A DNA stretch of 64,000 nt, from NCBI RefSeq assembly GCF_004770905.1, contig NZ_RQHT01000014.1, positions 992,001 to 1,056,000 of the forward strand, given 5' to 3'. This DNA is from Leptospira bandrabouensis. GTDB lineage: Bacteria > Spirochaetota > Leptospiria > Leptospirales > Leptospiraceae. The translations under genes were made by a program, and so were the position numbers. Shown piece after piece: positions 1 through 9,302 of the stretch (position 1 is its first letter; every line of letters starts with the position of its first letter). The notes beneath the pieces are model-generated. The model was not told the DNA's origin. It did not search any database and saw only the letters and a list, made by a program, of their open reading frames with translations.

Positions 1-2
1 CA

Positions 3-704
3 ACATCCAAAGTATTAGCATCTCTTTCGCAGTCAGCGAGTGTGGTTCTCGGCCCTGAAGGGTCACTTGACACACTCAAACATATTGAACTCATCCATGT
101 AAATGGTGGAGAAGTTCTTATGATTCTTGTCATGCGGTCGGGTACTGTGCTCAATCGGAATATATTTTTCGATTACCACATCTCTCAAGAGACTTTGTAC
201 CAAATTTCAAGATATTTGAATGATAACGTCAAAGGTTTTGATGTGCATGAAATTCAAAGTAATCTGATTCCTCAGATGATGTTGAAAAAGGAAGGTCCGG
301 AAGGATTTTCTTTATTTGCACCATCAATTGCGAGAGCAATGGGTGCAGATAACCAATCTGTAGATAATTTATATATCGATGGATTGAAAAACCTTTATGA
401 AAACTTTAAGGATGAAGAGGAACAATTAGAAAACATCCTGCATCTATTTGATGAAAAACAGTTCCTCAAAGACTTTTTTAGCGATTATGTTCCTATGGAT
501 GGTGTTTATACCATTATAGGAAAAGATGGTAATGAAAAGTTAGGTGGTGTAACCATCATCGCAACTAATTACCGTATGGGTGAAAAGAGGATTGGTTCTA
601 TGGGAATCATTGGTCCTCAGAGGATGAATTACAACAAGGCATTACCTTTGATTGAATTCACTTCAAAGTTAGTTTCAGAAATGATTACGAAATTGAGTAG
701 ATAG
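3..704 (+). CDS. hrcA: Heat-inducible transcription repressor HrcA (5' truncated by window edge)
   Basis: HrcA represses class I heat-shock genes by binding CIRCE operators. The frame is open from base 3 with no start, so about 233 C-terminal residues are visible and the DNA-binding N-terminus lies outside the window. The visible part matches the HrcA GAF-like and C-terminal region, including the closing stretch GIIGPQRMNYNKALPLIEF. A grpE gene follows after 11 bases with its own AGGAGG site, giving the classical hrcA-grpE-dnaK-dnaJ order. The CIRCE operator would lie upstream of hrcA and cannot be seen. Identification rests on sequence similarity plus gene order and is firm. Confidence 0.93.
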   Translation, partial: TSKVLASLSQSASVVLGPEGSLDTLKHIELIHVNGGEVLMILVMRSGTVLNRNIFFDYHISQETLYQISRYLNDNVKGFDVHEIQSNLIPQMMLKKEGPEGFSLFAPSIARAMGADNQSVDNLYIDGLKNLYENFKDEEEQLENILHLFDEKQFLKDFFSDYVPMDGVYTIIGKDGNEKLGGVTIIATNYRMGEKRIGSMGIIGPQRMNYNKALPLIEFTSKLVSEMITKLSR

Positions 705-715
705 TAGGAGGAAAA

Positions 716-1288
716 ATGGCAGAAGAAACAAACGGGTCCGTTGATGAACAAAATGTGTCGGTCGAAGAAGGACAGGCCATCTCGGATGAAGCCATTGAAC
801 AAGCGGTAGAAGGTGCTGAGAAAGAACTCGATAACGCTAAAAAGGAAATCGAAACTTTAAAAGATTCTTGGTTAAGAGAACGTGCGGAGTTTCAAAACTA
901 CAAACGTAGAACCGCAAACGACTTGTTAAATGCAAGAAAAGAATCTATCAAAAAGTTTGCGGAAGGACTGACAGGTGCTTTGGACAATTTGGAACGCGTT
1001 TCTAATGTTCCGAACCAAACACCCGAAGTAATGGCTTTCGTAGAAGGAATCATAATGGTTCAAAAGGAATTTTATTCCGTATTGGAAAAAGAAGGAATCA
1101 AACGATTAGATCCGAAAGGAATGCCGTTTGATCCAATGCTTATGGAAGCAATTGCTTCTGAGGAAAGTGCAGAGTTTACGGAAGAGACTGTAGTGGAAAC
1201 TTACCAAGCTGGTTATTACCATGAAGAAGGTGAAAACAAACAATCGATTCGTCCTGCACGTGTGAAAGTGGGAAAACCACAAAGTTAA
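716..1288 (+). CDS. grpE: Nucleotide exchange factor GrpE
   Basis: GrpE releases ADP from DnaK as part of the DnaK-DnaJ-GrpE folding machine in the cytoplasm. The 190-residue protein has the usual layout: an acidic N-terminal tail (residues 1-35), a long coiled coil (about 35-95, including [13 protein letters not shown]), and the compact beta domain at the C-terminus ending in [10 protein letters not shown]. The length fits the family. The start is supported by AGGAGG at 706-711 ahead of ATG 716. It lies between hrcA and dnaK in the same operon, so co-regulation by HrcA is expected. Confidence 0.96.
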   Translation: MAEETNGSVDEQNVSVEEGQAISDEAIEQAVEGAEKELDNAKKEIETLKDSWLRERAEFQNYKRRTANDLLNARKESIKKFAEGLTGALDNLERVSNVPNQTPEVMAFVEGIIMVQKEFYSVLEKEGIKRLDPKGMPFDPMLMEAIASEESAEFTEETVVETYQAGYYHEEGENKQSIRPARVKVGKPQS

Positions 1289-1310
1289 TTTTAGTAAGAA
1301 GGAGAAGTTT

Positions 1311-3245
1311 ATGTCTAAGGAAAAAATTATCGGTATCGATTTAGGAACCACTAACTCTTGTGTGGCGGTTATGGAAGGTGGAGATCCTGTTGTCATTCAA
1401 AACTCTGAAGGGGCAAGAACCACTCCTTCGATTGTTGCTTTTACCGCAAAGGGTGAAACCATTGTGGGTCAATTTGCAAAAAACCAAGCGATCACAAACG
1501 CGGTAAATACAATTCGTTCTGCGAAACGTTTTATCGGCCGTCGTTTTAACGAAGCTGGTGACGAAGCAAAGATGGTATCTTACAAAGTGATCCGTGCTGG
1601 AAATGATGGTGTGAAATTTGAAACCGTTTCTGGTGAATTCACTCCACAAGAAATTGCGGCTCGTGTTCTTCAAAAAATGAAGAAAACCGCAGAAGACTTT
1701 CTAGGCCACGAAGTAAAAAAAGCAGTCGTAACAGTTCCTGCTTACTTCAATGACGAACAAAGACAAGCAACAAAAGACGCAGGTCGTATTGCAGGGCTTG
1801 AAGTAGAACGTATCATCAACGAACCTACAGCAGCAGCTCTTGCTTATGGTTTTGATAAGAAAAAAACCAGTGCAAAGATCGCCGTATATGACTTAGGTGG
1901 TGGAACTTTTGACGTTTCTATCCTCGAACTTGGTGACGGAGTTTTTGAAGTAAAATCCACAAATGGGGACACTCATCTTGGTGGTGACGACTTTGATAAC
2001 GTTGTCATGCAATGGATGATCGATGAATTCAAAAAACAAACAGGGATTGATATTTCTGGAGATAAAAACACAGTACAACGTTTGAAAGAAGCAGCTGAAA
2101 AAGCTAAAATCGAGTTGTCTGGGACCTCTTCCACTCAAATCAACCTTCCATTCATCACAGCGGATGCTTCTGGTCCAAAACACTTGGATATGACACTCAC
2201 CAAAGCAAAGTTTGATGAGATTACAAGATCTCTTGTAGAAAGGACTCGTATTCCTTGTTTAAATGCATTAAAAGATGCAGGTCTTTCTGCTAGTGAAATT
2301 GATGAAGTTATCCTTGTGGGTGGATCGATTCGTATCCCTGCGGTGCAAGCTCTTGTAAAAGAAATTTTTGGTAAAGAACCAAACAAATCTGTGAACCCTG
2401 ATGAAGTGGTAGCCGTTGGTGCTGCGATCCAAGGAGGAGTTCTTGCAGGTGATGTAACAGATGTATTGTTACTCGATGTCACTCCACTTTCACTTGGAAT
2501 TGAAACTCTCGGTGGTGTGATGACAAAACTCATCGAAAGAAATACAACCATTCCTACAAGAAAGTCACAAGTGTTCTCTACTGCGGCAGACAATCAAACT
2601 ACGGTTTCGGTTCATGTCTTACAAGGGGAACGTGAGATGGCTAGTGCCAATAGAACCCTCGGTCGTTTTGACTTAGTGGGAATTCCATCGGCACCAAGAG
2701 GAGTACCTCAAATCGAAGTGACTTTTGATATCGACGCAAACGGTATTGTCCATGTATCTGCGAAAGATTTAGGAACAGGAAAAGAACAAAAGATTCGTAT
2801 TGAATCTTCTTCGGGACTCTCTGAAGAAGAAATCAAAAAGATGGTAAAAGATGCAGAAGCTCACGCAGAAGAAGATAAAAAACTTCGTGAAGCAGCTGAT
2901 ACTAAAAACGAATTGGAAGCTATTGTTTACCAATTAGAAAAAACCATCGGTGAATCTGCTGACAAACTTGACGAATCAGAAAAACAAAGAGCACAGGACG
3001 AAATTAAACGCGGCCGTGAAGCTATGGAATCTGGTGACGTGGAAAGAATGAAAGCATCTCGTGATTCTATCCAACAAGTCGCAATGCAAATTGGACAAAA
3101 GATTTATTCACAAGCAGGCCCTGAAGCTGGAGCTCCTGGTGCAGACCAAGCGGGTGCTCCGGGTCAAGGTGCAAGTGAATCTTCTGCCGGTGGCGAAAAG
3201 GTAGTCGATGCGGATTACACCGTAGTTGATGAAGACAAAAAATAA
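1311..3245 (+). CDS. dnaK: Molecular chaperone DnaK (Hsp70)
   Basis: DnaK is the ATP-dependent Hsp70 chaperone. The 644 residues cover the nucleotide-binding domain (about 1-385) with the phosphate-1 motif [14 protein letters not shown] at the N-terminus and the phosphate-2 motif [15 protein letters not shown]. The substrate-binding beta domain (about 390-505) and alpha-helical lid follow. The C-terminal tail is Gly/Ala-rich and ends in [13 protein letters not shown], typical of bacterial DnaK. AAGGAG lies just before ATG 1311. The order grpE-dnaK-dnaJ with 22-base gaps indicates one operon. Length and motifs are canonical and nothing is missing. Confidence 0.99.
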   Translation: MSKEKIIGIDLGTTNSCVAVMEGGDPVVIQNSEGARTTPSIVAFTAKGETIVGQFAKNQAITNAVNTIRSAKRFIGRRFNEAGDEAKMVSYKVIRAGNDGVKFETVSGEFTPQEIAARVLQKMKKTAEDFLGHEVKKAVVTVPAYFNDEQRQATKDAGRIAGLEVERIINEPTAAALAYGFDKKKTSAKIAVYDLGGGTFDVSILELGDGVFEVKSTNGDTHLGGDDFDNVVMQWMIDEFKKQTGIDISGDKNTVQRLKEAAEKAKIELSGTSSTQINLPFITADASGPKHLDMTLTKAKFDEITRSLVERTRIPCLNALKDAGLSASEIDEVILVGGSIRIPAVQALVKEIFGKEPNKSVNPDEVVAVGAAIQGGVLAGDVTDVLLLDVTPLSLGIETLGGVMTKLIERNTTIPTRKSQVFSTAADNQTTVSVHVLQGEREMASANRTLGRFDLVGIPSAPRGVPQIEVTFDIDANGIVHVSAKDLGTGKEQKIRIESSSGLSEEEIKKMVKDAEAHAEEDKKLREAADTKNELEAIVYQLEKTIGESADKLDESEKQRAQDEIKRGREAMESGDVERMKASRDSIQQVAMQIGQKIYSQAGPEAGAPGADQAGAPGQGASESSAGGEKVVDADYTVVDEDKK

Positions 3246-3267
3246 ATAGAGAAAAAGAAGTAAAACT

Positions 3268-4395
3268 ATGAGCGACCGTGGTTACTACGAAGTATTAGGC
3301 GTTTCGAAAGGTGCCTCTGATGATGAGATCAAGAGCGCCTATCGTAAGTTAGCCATCAAGTATCACCCTGATAAAAATAAGGGTGATAAAGAAGCGGAAG
3401 AAAAATTCAAAGAGGCCACAGAAGCCTATGAAGTGTTACGTGACGCGCAAAAACGTGCAGCTTATGACCAATTTGGTAAAGCAGGCGTAAACGCCGGAGC
3501 CGGTGGCGGATATGGGGCAGGAGCTTATACAGACTTCTCTGATATCTTTGGCGACTTCGGTGATATCTTCAGTGAATTTTTCGGAGGCGGTGGTGGTGGC
3601 GGTAGCCGCGGTGGTGGAAGAAGGTCCGGTCCTCAAAGAGGATCGGATCTCCGTTATAATTTAGAAGTTAGTTTAGAAGATGCCGCTCTTGGAAAAGAAT
3701 ATAAAATAGAAATTCCAAGACTTGAAACCTGTGTGGATTGTTCAGGATCAGGAGCAGCAAAAGGATCTTCGCCTACAGTGTGTCCTGATTGTTCGGGAAC
3801 AGGCCAAGTGCGAAGGACACAAGGTTTCTTTAGTGTGACAACCACTTGCCCTCGTTGTAAAGGAAAAGGAAAAGTCATTTCCAATCCTTGTAAAACTTGT
3901 AAAGGTGAGGGCCTAACAGAGAAAAGACGAACCATTCATATAAAAATTCCTGCCGGTGTAGAATCGGGAAGCCGACTCAAAGTTTCTGGGGAAGGGGAAT
4001 CTGGCCCGAACGGTGGCCCAAGTGGTGATTTGTATGTAGTTACTCATATCAAAAAACACCCGACCTTTGAACGCCAAGGAAACGATTTAATTGTTCAAAA
4101 AACAATTTCATTGTCTATGGCTTGTCTTGGCGGCGAGATCGAAGTTCCCTCTATTGATGGAAAGACCATCAACTTAAAAATTCCTGAGGGAACGGAAAGT
4201 GGACAAATCTTCCGATTAAAGGGTCATGGAATCCCATACCTCGGTTCTTACGGGAAAGGGGACCAACATGTAATCATCAAGGTCGAAATTCCTAAGAAAC
4301 TTTCTAAAAAACAGAGAGAATTGATGGAAGAATTTGCCCGAGAGTCCGGTGAAAAGGTTGGTAGCGGCGGAAAATCTAAGTTGTTTTTCCGCTGA
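3268..4395 (+). CDS. dnaJ: Molecular chaperone DnaJ (Hsp40)
   Basis: DnaJ delivers clients to DnaK and stimulates its ATPase. Domains in order: J domain (1-70) with the HPD signature in KYHPDKN, a Gly/Phe-rich linker (about 75-125) with a run of glycines, then a zinc-finger region with four CxxCxGxG motifs ([32 protein letters not shown]). The C-terminal substrate-binding domains follow. The 375-residue length is normal for a full type I DnaJ. It is the last chaperone gene of the operon, and the next gene starts 24 bases on, so read-through is likely. Confidence 0.98.
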   Translation: MSDRGYYEVLGVSKGASDDEIKSAYRKLAIKYHPDKNKGDKEAEEKFKEATEAYEVLRDAQKRAAYDQFGKAGVNAGAGGGYGAGAYTDFSDIFGDFGDIFSEFFGGGGGGGSRGGGRRSGPQRGSDLRYNLEVSLEDAALGKEYKIEIPRLETCVDCSGSGAAKGSSPTVCPDCSGTGQVRRTQGFFSVTTTCPRCKGKGKVISNPCKTCKGEGLTEKRRTIHIKIPAGVESGSRLKVSGEGESGPNGGPSGDLYVVTHIKKHPTFERQGNDLIVQKTISLSMACLGGEIEVPSIDGKTINLKIPEGTESGQIFRLKGHGIPYLGSYGKGDQHVIIKVEIPKKLSKKQRELMEEFARESGEKVGSGGKSKLFFR

Positions 4396-4419
4396 AGTTT
4401 TGGAATATTGAGAGCATCT

Positions 4420-5382
4420 ATGGATAAAAAAGTCCGACTCGGAGTCATCGGTACCGGCCACATGGGCCAGTACCACGTAAACGTGGCTAAACAATTATCT
4501 GATGCTGAGCTCATCGGGATATTCGACGCCAACGTAGAACGTGCCACTCAAATTGCTGAGAAACACAAAACAAAAGCATTTGGTACGATAGAAGATTTAT
4601 TGAAAGAAACGGATGCAATCATCATTGCAGCGCCTACTTTCTTACATCACAAAATCGCCAAACAGGCGCTAACTGAGAAAAAACATGTTTTGGTTGAAAA
4701 ACCAATTTCTCAGACAGTGGAAGAAGCAAAGGAACTCGTAAACTTAGCAAAACAAAATAATTTGATTTTGCAAGTGGGGCACGTGGAAAGATTTAATGGT
4801 GCAGTTCTTGAGTTAGGTAAAATTGCCGAACACCCAATCCTCATTGAATCGAGAAGGATTGCTCCTTACAATAGCCGCATCACTGATGTTGGCGTTGTTT
4901 TGGATATGATGATCCATGATATCGACATCGTACTCAACTTAGTAAAATCAGAAGTGACTGAAGTGAAAGCTGTTGGATCTTCTGTTGTATCGAATCACGA
5001 AGATATTGCAAGTGTGGTTTTAAAATTTGCTAACGGTTGTGTGGCGTCACTCAACGCATCACGTTCCTCCCAAGCAAAAATAAGAACTCTAAATATTTCT
5101 CAAAAAGATTCTTATGTATTTTTAGATTTTACAAATCAAGAAATTGAACTTCACCGACAAGCCAGTTCCACCACACAACTGGGAAGTGGAGAAATCAAAT
5201 ATAGACAAGAATCCATAGTGGAAAAAATCTTTGTTCACAAAGATAACCCACTCAAACAAGAACACGAACACTTTGTAAAATGTATCAAGGGCGAATCTGA
5301 ACCAATGGTGAAAGGTGATTCCGATATTAAAACATTAGAAGTGGCATATCGTATCTTAGAAGAGATTCACGGCAAAAAATAA
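4420..5382 (+). CDS. Gfo/Idh/MocA family NAD(P)-dependent oxidoreductase
   Basis: This is a probable sugar or cyclitol dehydrogenase of the Gfo/Idh/MocA fold; the substrate is unknown. The N-terminal Rossmann domain shows RLGVIGTGHMGQYHV near residue 5 and the family motif HVLVEKPIS near residue 90. The C-terminal alpha/beta domain contains DMMIHDIDIVLNL, with the conserved His/Asp region. I chose ATG 4420 over an in-frame TTG at 4408 because the Rossmann strand starts right after it; the Shine-Dalgarno sequence is weak. The stop overlaps the start of the next gene (TAATG at 5380-5384), so the two are translationally coupled. Confidence 0.88.
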   Translation: MDKKVRLGVIGTGHMGQYHVNVAKQLSDAELIGIFDANVERATQIAEKHKTKAFGTIEDLLKETDAIIIAAPTFLHHKIAKQALTEKKHVLVEKPISQTVEEAKELVNLAKQNNLILQVGHVERFNGAVLELGKIAEHPILIESRRIAPYNSRITDVGVVLDMMIHDIDIVLNLVKSEVTEVKAVGSSVVSNHEDIASVVLKFANGCVASLNASRSSQAKIRTLNISQKDSYVFLDFTNQEIELHRQASSTTQLGSGEIKYRQESIVEKIFVHKDNPLKQEHEHFVKCIKGESEPMVKGDSDIKTLEVAYRILEEIHGKK

Positions 5383-5948
5383 TGACAGAAAATCCTGATT
5401 CAACTCGCGGAAAGTTACTTATTTCCAATTCTAGTGTGATTCAGGATTTTTTTCATAAGTCCGTTGTCCTTATGGTGGATCATGATGACGACGGAGCTTT
5501 TGGTCTGGTTTTAAATAAACCAACCGACCAAACAATGGAATCATTAATCAAAAATCTTCCAGAAACAGTTCATTCCAGCAAACAAGTGTTTTCTGGTGGT
5601 CCCGTGGACAATATGTTTGTATCAATTCTTCACAATGGGAAACAAACGGAAGATCCTGGTGTAGAAATTGTTCCTGGCATTTATATGGCCAGAAGTTTTG
5701 ATACAATGTTAGAAGTTTTATCTTCTGACCAAATCCAGTTTCGTGTGTTGCAAGGATATGCTGGTTGGTCTTCCGGCCAATTAGAAAGTGAATTTGAAAG
5801 ATTATCTTGGGTAGTCTCTGACCAAGTGGATGAATCTATTATCTTTCGAGAAGATGATCCTGAAGTAGTTTGGAGGGATGCCCTTCGTAGTAAAGGTGGG
5901 ATCTATAAATACTTTGTTGACCATACAAAAGATCCATCTCTCAATTGA
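5382..5948 (+). CDS. YqgE/AlgH family protein
   Basis: This 188-residue protein belongs to the YqgE/AlgH family, cytoplasmic proteins of unclear biochemical role. Supporting sequence features are GKLLISNSSVIQDFFHKSVVLMVDHDDDGAFGLVLNKP at the N-terminus (shown by the pattern of a short strand, then DHDDDGAFGLVLN), the central FSGGPV motif and GYAGWSSGQLESE. Length matches the family. Its ATG overlaps the stop codon of the oxidoreductase gene by one base, and no independent ribosome-binding site is needed. Family assignment is firm; function is not known. Confidence 0.92.
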   Translation: MTENPDSTRGKLLISNSSVIQDFFHKSVVLMVDHDDDGAFGLVLNKPTDQTMESLIKNLPETVHSSKQVFSGGPVDNMFVSILHNGKQTEDPGVEIVPGIYMARSFDTMLEVLSSDQIQFRVLQGYAGWSSGQLESEFERLSWVVSDQVDESIIFREDDPEVVWRDALRSKGGIYKYFVDHTKDPSLN

Positions 5949-5969
5949 TCCACTTTCTCTGTCACCAAT

Positions 5970-6719
5970 ATGAAGTTATCATCCAAAAAGATTGTTCTTA
6001 GTTCAGGTTCTTCCCCTTTAGGAAAGGAACTTTTACCAATGTTACTTGCAGAAGGTGCACTCGTTGTAGTGGGTGATTCCAATCCAGAAGAGATTCCTAA
6101 CCATCCCAATCTTCAAAAATACAAAATTGATCCATCCAAACCTGATCAAATGGAAAGGCTGATAGAGTCTGCTATTGAAACCTTAGACAAAATTGATGTA
6201 TTCATTCTAAACTCAGAACAGATTTCTTATGCGGAAGATGAGAACGATGATTGGAATAAACTAAAATCATTATTCCACTCTAACACTCTTGCACCTATTC
6301 GGACGGTTCAACGTTTGACAAATTTGATTTCAGTGGGTCTTCATATTATCGTTGTTAGTTCAGATTTAACAAAAGGTCCCACACCTGGATTTGGATTATA
6401 TGGATCTTCAAAATCTGCTTTGGATTATTTTTGGGATTCTTTTCGTAAACAGGTGGGCAGAGAGTTTCGATTTTCAAGAGTCATTGCTCTCGAACCAAAA
6501 CAATCGGATCCAAAGCGGTTGGCAAAATCTGTTTTATCTTCCGTGGTTCGCCCAAAAAAAAAGAGATATGAACATTTCTTCCAATGGGGAAATCGGTTTT
6601 TTTTCAAATTTTTCCCGTTTTTAGATTTTTTTCGAAGTTTGGCTTATAGTTTTCGCCTGAAACAGGAGAAAAAGAAAAAAATTTCTTCGAATGAATTGAA
6701 TCCTTCTACTGAAAACTAA
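5970..6719 (+). CDS. Short-chain dehydrogenase/reductase-like protein with basic, aromatic C-terminal tail
   Basis: The first about 200 residues look like an SDR Rossmann fold: a beta strand then SSGSSPLGKELLPMLLAEGA, a central acidic helix region, VVSSDLTKGPTPGFGLYGSSKSALDYF with the YxxxK pair (Tyr-Gly-Ser-Ser-Lys), and a nearby Ser. The N-terminal glycine motif is degenerate compared with TGxxxGxG. The last 50 residues are rich in Phe, Trp, Arg and Lys (RFFFKFFPFLDFF), which suggests membrane-surface association. That tail is encoded across A9 and T8 runs (6551-6605) where slippage could alter it. No clear Shine-Dalgarno sequence precedes ATG 5970. Substrate unknown. Confidence 0.75.
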   Translation: MKLSSKKIVLSSGSSPLGKELLPMLLAEGALVVVGDSNPEEIPNHPNLQKYKIDPSKPDQMERLIESAIETLDKIDVFILNSEQISYAEDENDDWNKLKSLFHSNTLAPIRTVQRLTNLISVGLHIIVVSSDLTKGPTPGFGLYGSSKSALDYFWDSFRKQVGREFRFSRVIALEPKQSDPKRLAKSVLSSVVRPKKKRYEHFFQWGNRFFFKFFPFLDFFRSLAYSFRLKQEKKKKISSNELNPSTEN

Positions 6720-6897
6720 TCATTTCGTACACACTATAAACATTGCCATTTGGTCTTTTCTCCTGCTGCTTAATTTATAAACAGAAAAACACCTAAGCTT
6801 TCTCAACTTATGTCAGATAGGTTCGGAAACCATCTTTTGGGATCATATCTTCCATTTGGTACAAATATTGCTAACTAAGTAAGCAGAGGGTACCCCC

Positions 6898-8322
6898 ATG
6901 TTTATCGCCGATTATAGTGCCAAAAATATTTATGATGAGATGTTTTCTAGCGAAGGTTATCCGCGTAAAAGTTATGATTTTGTAAAAACGAAAATGGAAA
7001 GTTTAGGTGGGATCGAACTCGTAAAACGTAGTAGTTCTGCCGAGAGAGCGCTCATGTCGCTTGGGATCACCTTTACTCTGTATGGTGATGGTGGGGAACA
7101 AGAAAGGATCATGCCTTTTGATGTTATCCCTCGTATTGTTCCAAGCGAAGAATGGGTTAGTTTGGAAAAAGGACTGAAACAAAGGATCCAGGCACTAAAT
7201 TTATTTTTAACTGATATTTATAGCGAAGGTAAAATTCTAAAAGATAAAATCATTCCGAGGGATCTAATTGAGTCAAGTTCAGGATATCTCAAACAATGTA
7301 TTGGTCTAAAACCACCTAAGGATATATGGATTCATATTACTGGAACCGACTTAGTGCGTGATGGTGCAGGCGCCTTTCATGTGTTAGAAGATAATTTACG
7401 TTGTCCTTCCGGTGTGTCTTATGTATTGGAAAATCGGGAAGTGATGAAACGAACCTTTCCAGAACTTTTCGAAAAATTAAATATTCGTCAAGTATACGAT
7501 TATCCTTACCACCTAAGATCTATGTTGGAAAACCTAACCGATGCGATTGATCCAGTGATTGCCGTTTGGACTCCAGGTGTTTTCAATTCAGCGTATTATG
7601 AACATAGTTTTTTAGCACAGAAGATGGGTGTGTATCTTGTAGAAGGATCAGATCTCGTTGTTGAAAATCATAAAATTTATATGAAAACAACCAAAGGACT
7701 TCGTAAGGTGGATGTAATTTATCGAAGGATAGATGATACCTTCATGGATCAAACTACCTTCAGACCAGACTCTTTGCTTGGTGTAAAGGGAATCTTTGAA
7801 GCATTCAAAAGAGGGAACGTGGCACTTGCCAATGCTCCAGGAACTGGAGTCGCTGATGATAAAGTGATTTATTCTTACGTTCCTAAGATCATTAAATACT
7901 ACTTAGGTGAAGATCCGATCATTCCTAATGTTCCCACTTATCTTTGTTCTGAGGAAGCTGACTTAAAATATGTTTTAGACAATATTCATAACTTGGTGGT
8001 AAAAGCAGCCAACGGTGCTGGTGGTTACGGAATGATCATTGGCCCCAAAGCAAGTAAACAAGAACAAGAAGACTTTAAAAAGCTGGTTAAAGCAGATCCT
8101 AGAAACTATATAGCCCAACCAGTTTTGAATCTTTCAACCGTTCCTACTCTCATTGCAGATAAAATTGAATCACGGCATGTTGACTTAAGACCGTTCATTT
8201 TGTACGGTAAAGACATTTATGTGATGCCTGGTGGATTAACTCGCGTCGCACTTCGCAAAGGATCACTTGTGGTCAACTCATCCCAGGGAGGCGGTTCAAA
8301 AGACACCTGGGTTTTGGGATAA
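6898..8322 (+). CDS. Circularly permuted ATP-grasp protein (stand-alone copy)
   Basis: This 474-residue protein is a circularly permuted ATP-grasp enzyme (older names DUF404/DUF407). Family members are thought to form amide or peptide bonds, but the substrate is unknown. Visible features are the N-terminal YDEMF and Gly-rich segments, EDNLRCPSGVSYVLENR (about 165-180), the acidic RRIDDTFMD segment, and near the C-terminus VVKAANGAGGYGMIIG with the nucleotide-binding lysine and glycines. It starts at ATG 6898 behind GAGGGT and begins a five-gene run. The 844-residue protein at 12561 is a paralogue sharing SGxSYxLENR and DRAVD-type motifs, fused to alpha-E. Confidence 0.9.
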   Translation: MFIADYSAKNIYDEMFSSEGYPRKSYDFVKTKMESLGGIELVKRSSSAERALMSLGITFTLYGDGGEQERIMPFDVIPRIVPSEEWVSLEKGLKQRIQALNLFLTDIYSEGKILKDKIIPRDLIESSSGYLKQCIGLKPPKDIWIHITGTDLVRDGAGAFHVLEDNLRCPSGVSYVLENREVMKRTFPELFEKLNIRQVYDYPYHLRSMLENLTDAIDPVIAVWTPGVFNSAYYEHSFLAQKMGVYLVEGSDLVVENHKIYMKTTKGLRKVDVIYRRIDDTFMDQTTFRPDSLLGVKGIFEAFKRGNVALANAPGTGVADDKVIYSYVPKIIKYYLGEDPIIPNVPTYLCSEEADLKYVLDNIHNLVVKAANGAGGYGMIIGPKASKQEQEDFKKLVKADPRNYIAQPVLNLSTVPTLIADKIESRHVDLRPFILYGKDIYVMPGGLTRVALRKGSLVVNSSQGGGSKDTWVLG

Positions 8323-8331
8323 GGTGTTTAT

Positions 8332-9300
8332 ATGTTAAGCCGAGTTGCTGAATCAGTATTTTGGATGAATCGATATATCGAGAGGGCAGAAAACTACTCG
8401 AGGTTTATTGATGTGAATCATCAGTTGTCTTTGGATTTGAATGAAGATGTTCCCAACCAGTGGTTACCACTTGTGCATACAACTGGTGACATTGAATTAT
8501 TTGAGAAAAGATATTCTGCTCCGACCCCAGTCAATGTCATACGTTTTATGACTTTTGATGAGGAGAATCCAAATTCAATTTTTCAATGTTTGTCAAGAGC
8601 AAGAGAGAATGCTCGTACGATTCGAGAAAACATTTCTACTTCTATGTGGGAAGTTTTAAACGAATTTTATCTTTTTGTGAAAGATTATCGTAAAGTGTAT
8701 TTGGAAAGTGCTGAACTACATGGAGATACACTTTCGATGGGACTTTCTGAATTCTTAAGTACAGTACGTAAAAGTTGTCAAAGTTTTTACGGATGTTCTG
8801 ATGCTACGATTTCTCATGACGAAGTATGGAATTTTTCTTTGCTTGGTAGATTTTTAGAACGTGCTGATAAAACTACGAGAATTCTCGATATGAAGTATTT
8901 TATTCTACTACCATCCGTTCACGATGTAGGTTCTACCTTAGATTTACTGCAGTGGTTGTCTTTATTGAAATCAGCATCGGCTCACGAGATGTACAATCAA
9001 AAATACAAACGAGTGGATCCTAAAGATATAGCTGAGTTTCTAATTCTTAATGAGACATTTCCAAGATCTATTTTCTTTTGTTTGCAAGAAATGCAAGATG
9101 CGTTGGAGAAAATTTCAGGAATCAAGGAAGGTTTACCAAGAAACCTCGCACAAGATGCCACTACCGTATATTTGAATCGATTGCGATCAGAAAATATCAA
9201 TTCCATTTTTGATAAAGGTCTACATGAATATTTGGATGATATTCAAATAGAGCTCAATCATATAGGTTCCAAAATTGTGGAACGTTTTTTTACAAACTAA
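8332..9300 (+). CDS. Alpha-E domain protein (DUF403)
   Basis: The 322 residues form an all-helical alpha-E domain, a family that nearly always accompanies circularly permuted ATP-grasp and transglutaminase genes. The N-terminal signature MLSRVAESVFWMNRYIERAEN is characteristic, and the FLERADKTTRILDMKYF segment near residue 180 is the second conserved helix pair. Biochemical function is unknown; a role as partner or substrate-binding subunit of the ATP-grasp enzyme is inferred from gene context. It follows the ATP-grasp gene by nine bases with AAGGTG upstream, and only two bases separate its stop from the next start. Confidence 0.9.
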   Translation: MLSRVAESVFWMNRYIERAENYSRFIDVNHQLSLDLNEDVPNQWLPLVHTTGDIELFEKRYSAPTPVNVIRFMTFDEENPNSIFQCLSRARENARTIRENISTSMWEVLNEFYLFVKDYRKVYLESAELHGDTLSMGLSEFLSTVRKSCQSFYGCSDATISHDEVWNFSLLGRFLERADKTTRILDMKYFILLPSVHDVGSTLDLLQWLSLLKSASAHEMYNQKYKRVDPKDIAEFLILNETFPRSIFFCLQEMQDALEKISGIKEGLPRNLAQDATTVYLNRLRSENINSIFDKGLHEYLDDIQIELNHIGSKIVERFFTN

Positions 9301-9302
9301 CT

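Noticed and set aside
2135..2593. 152-residue open frame antisense to dnaK
   Set aside because: It lies wholly within dnaK on the opposite strand with no independent start signal; open frames opposite highly expressed genes are common.
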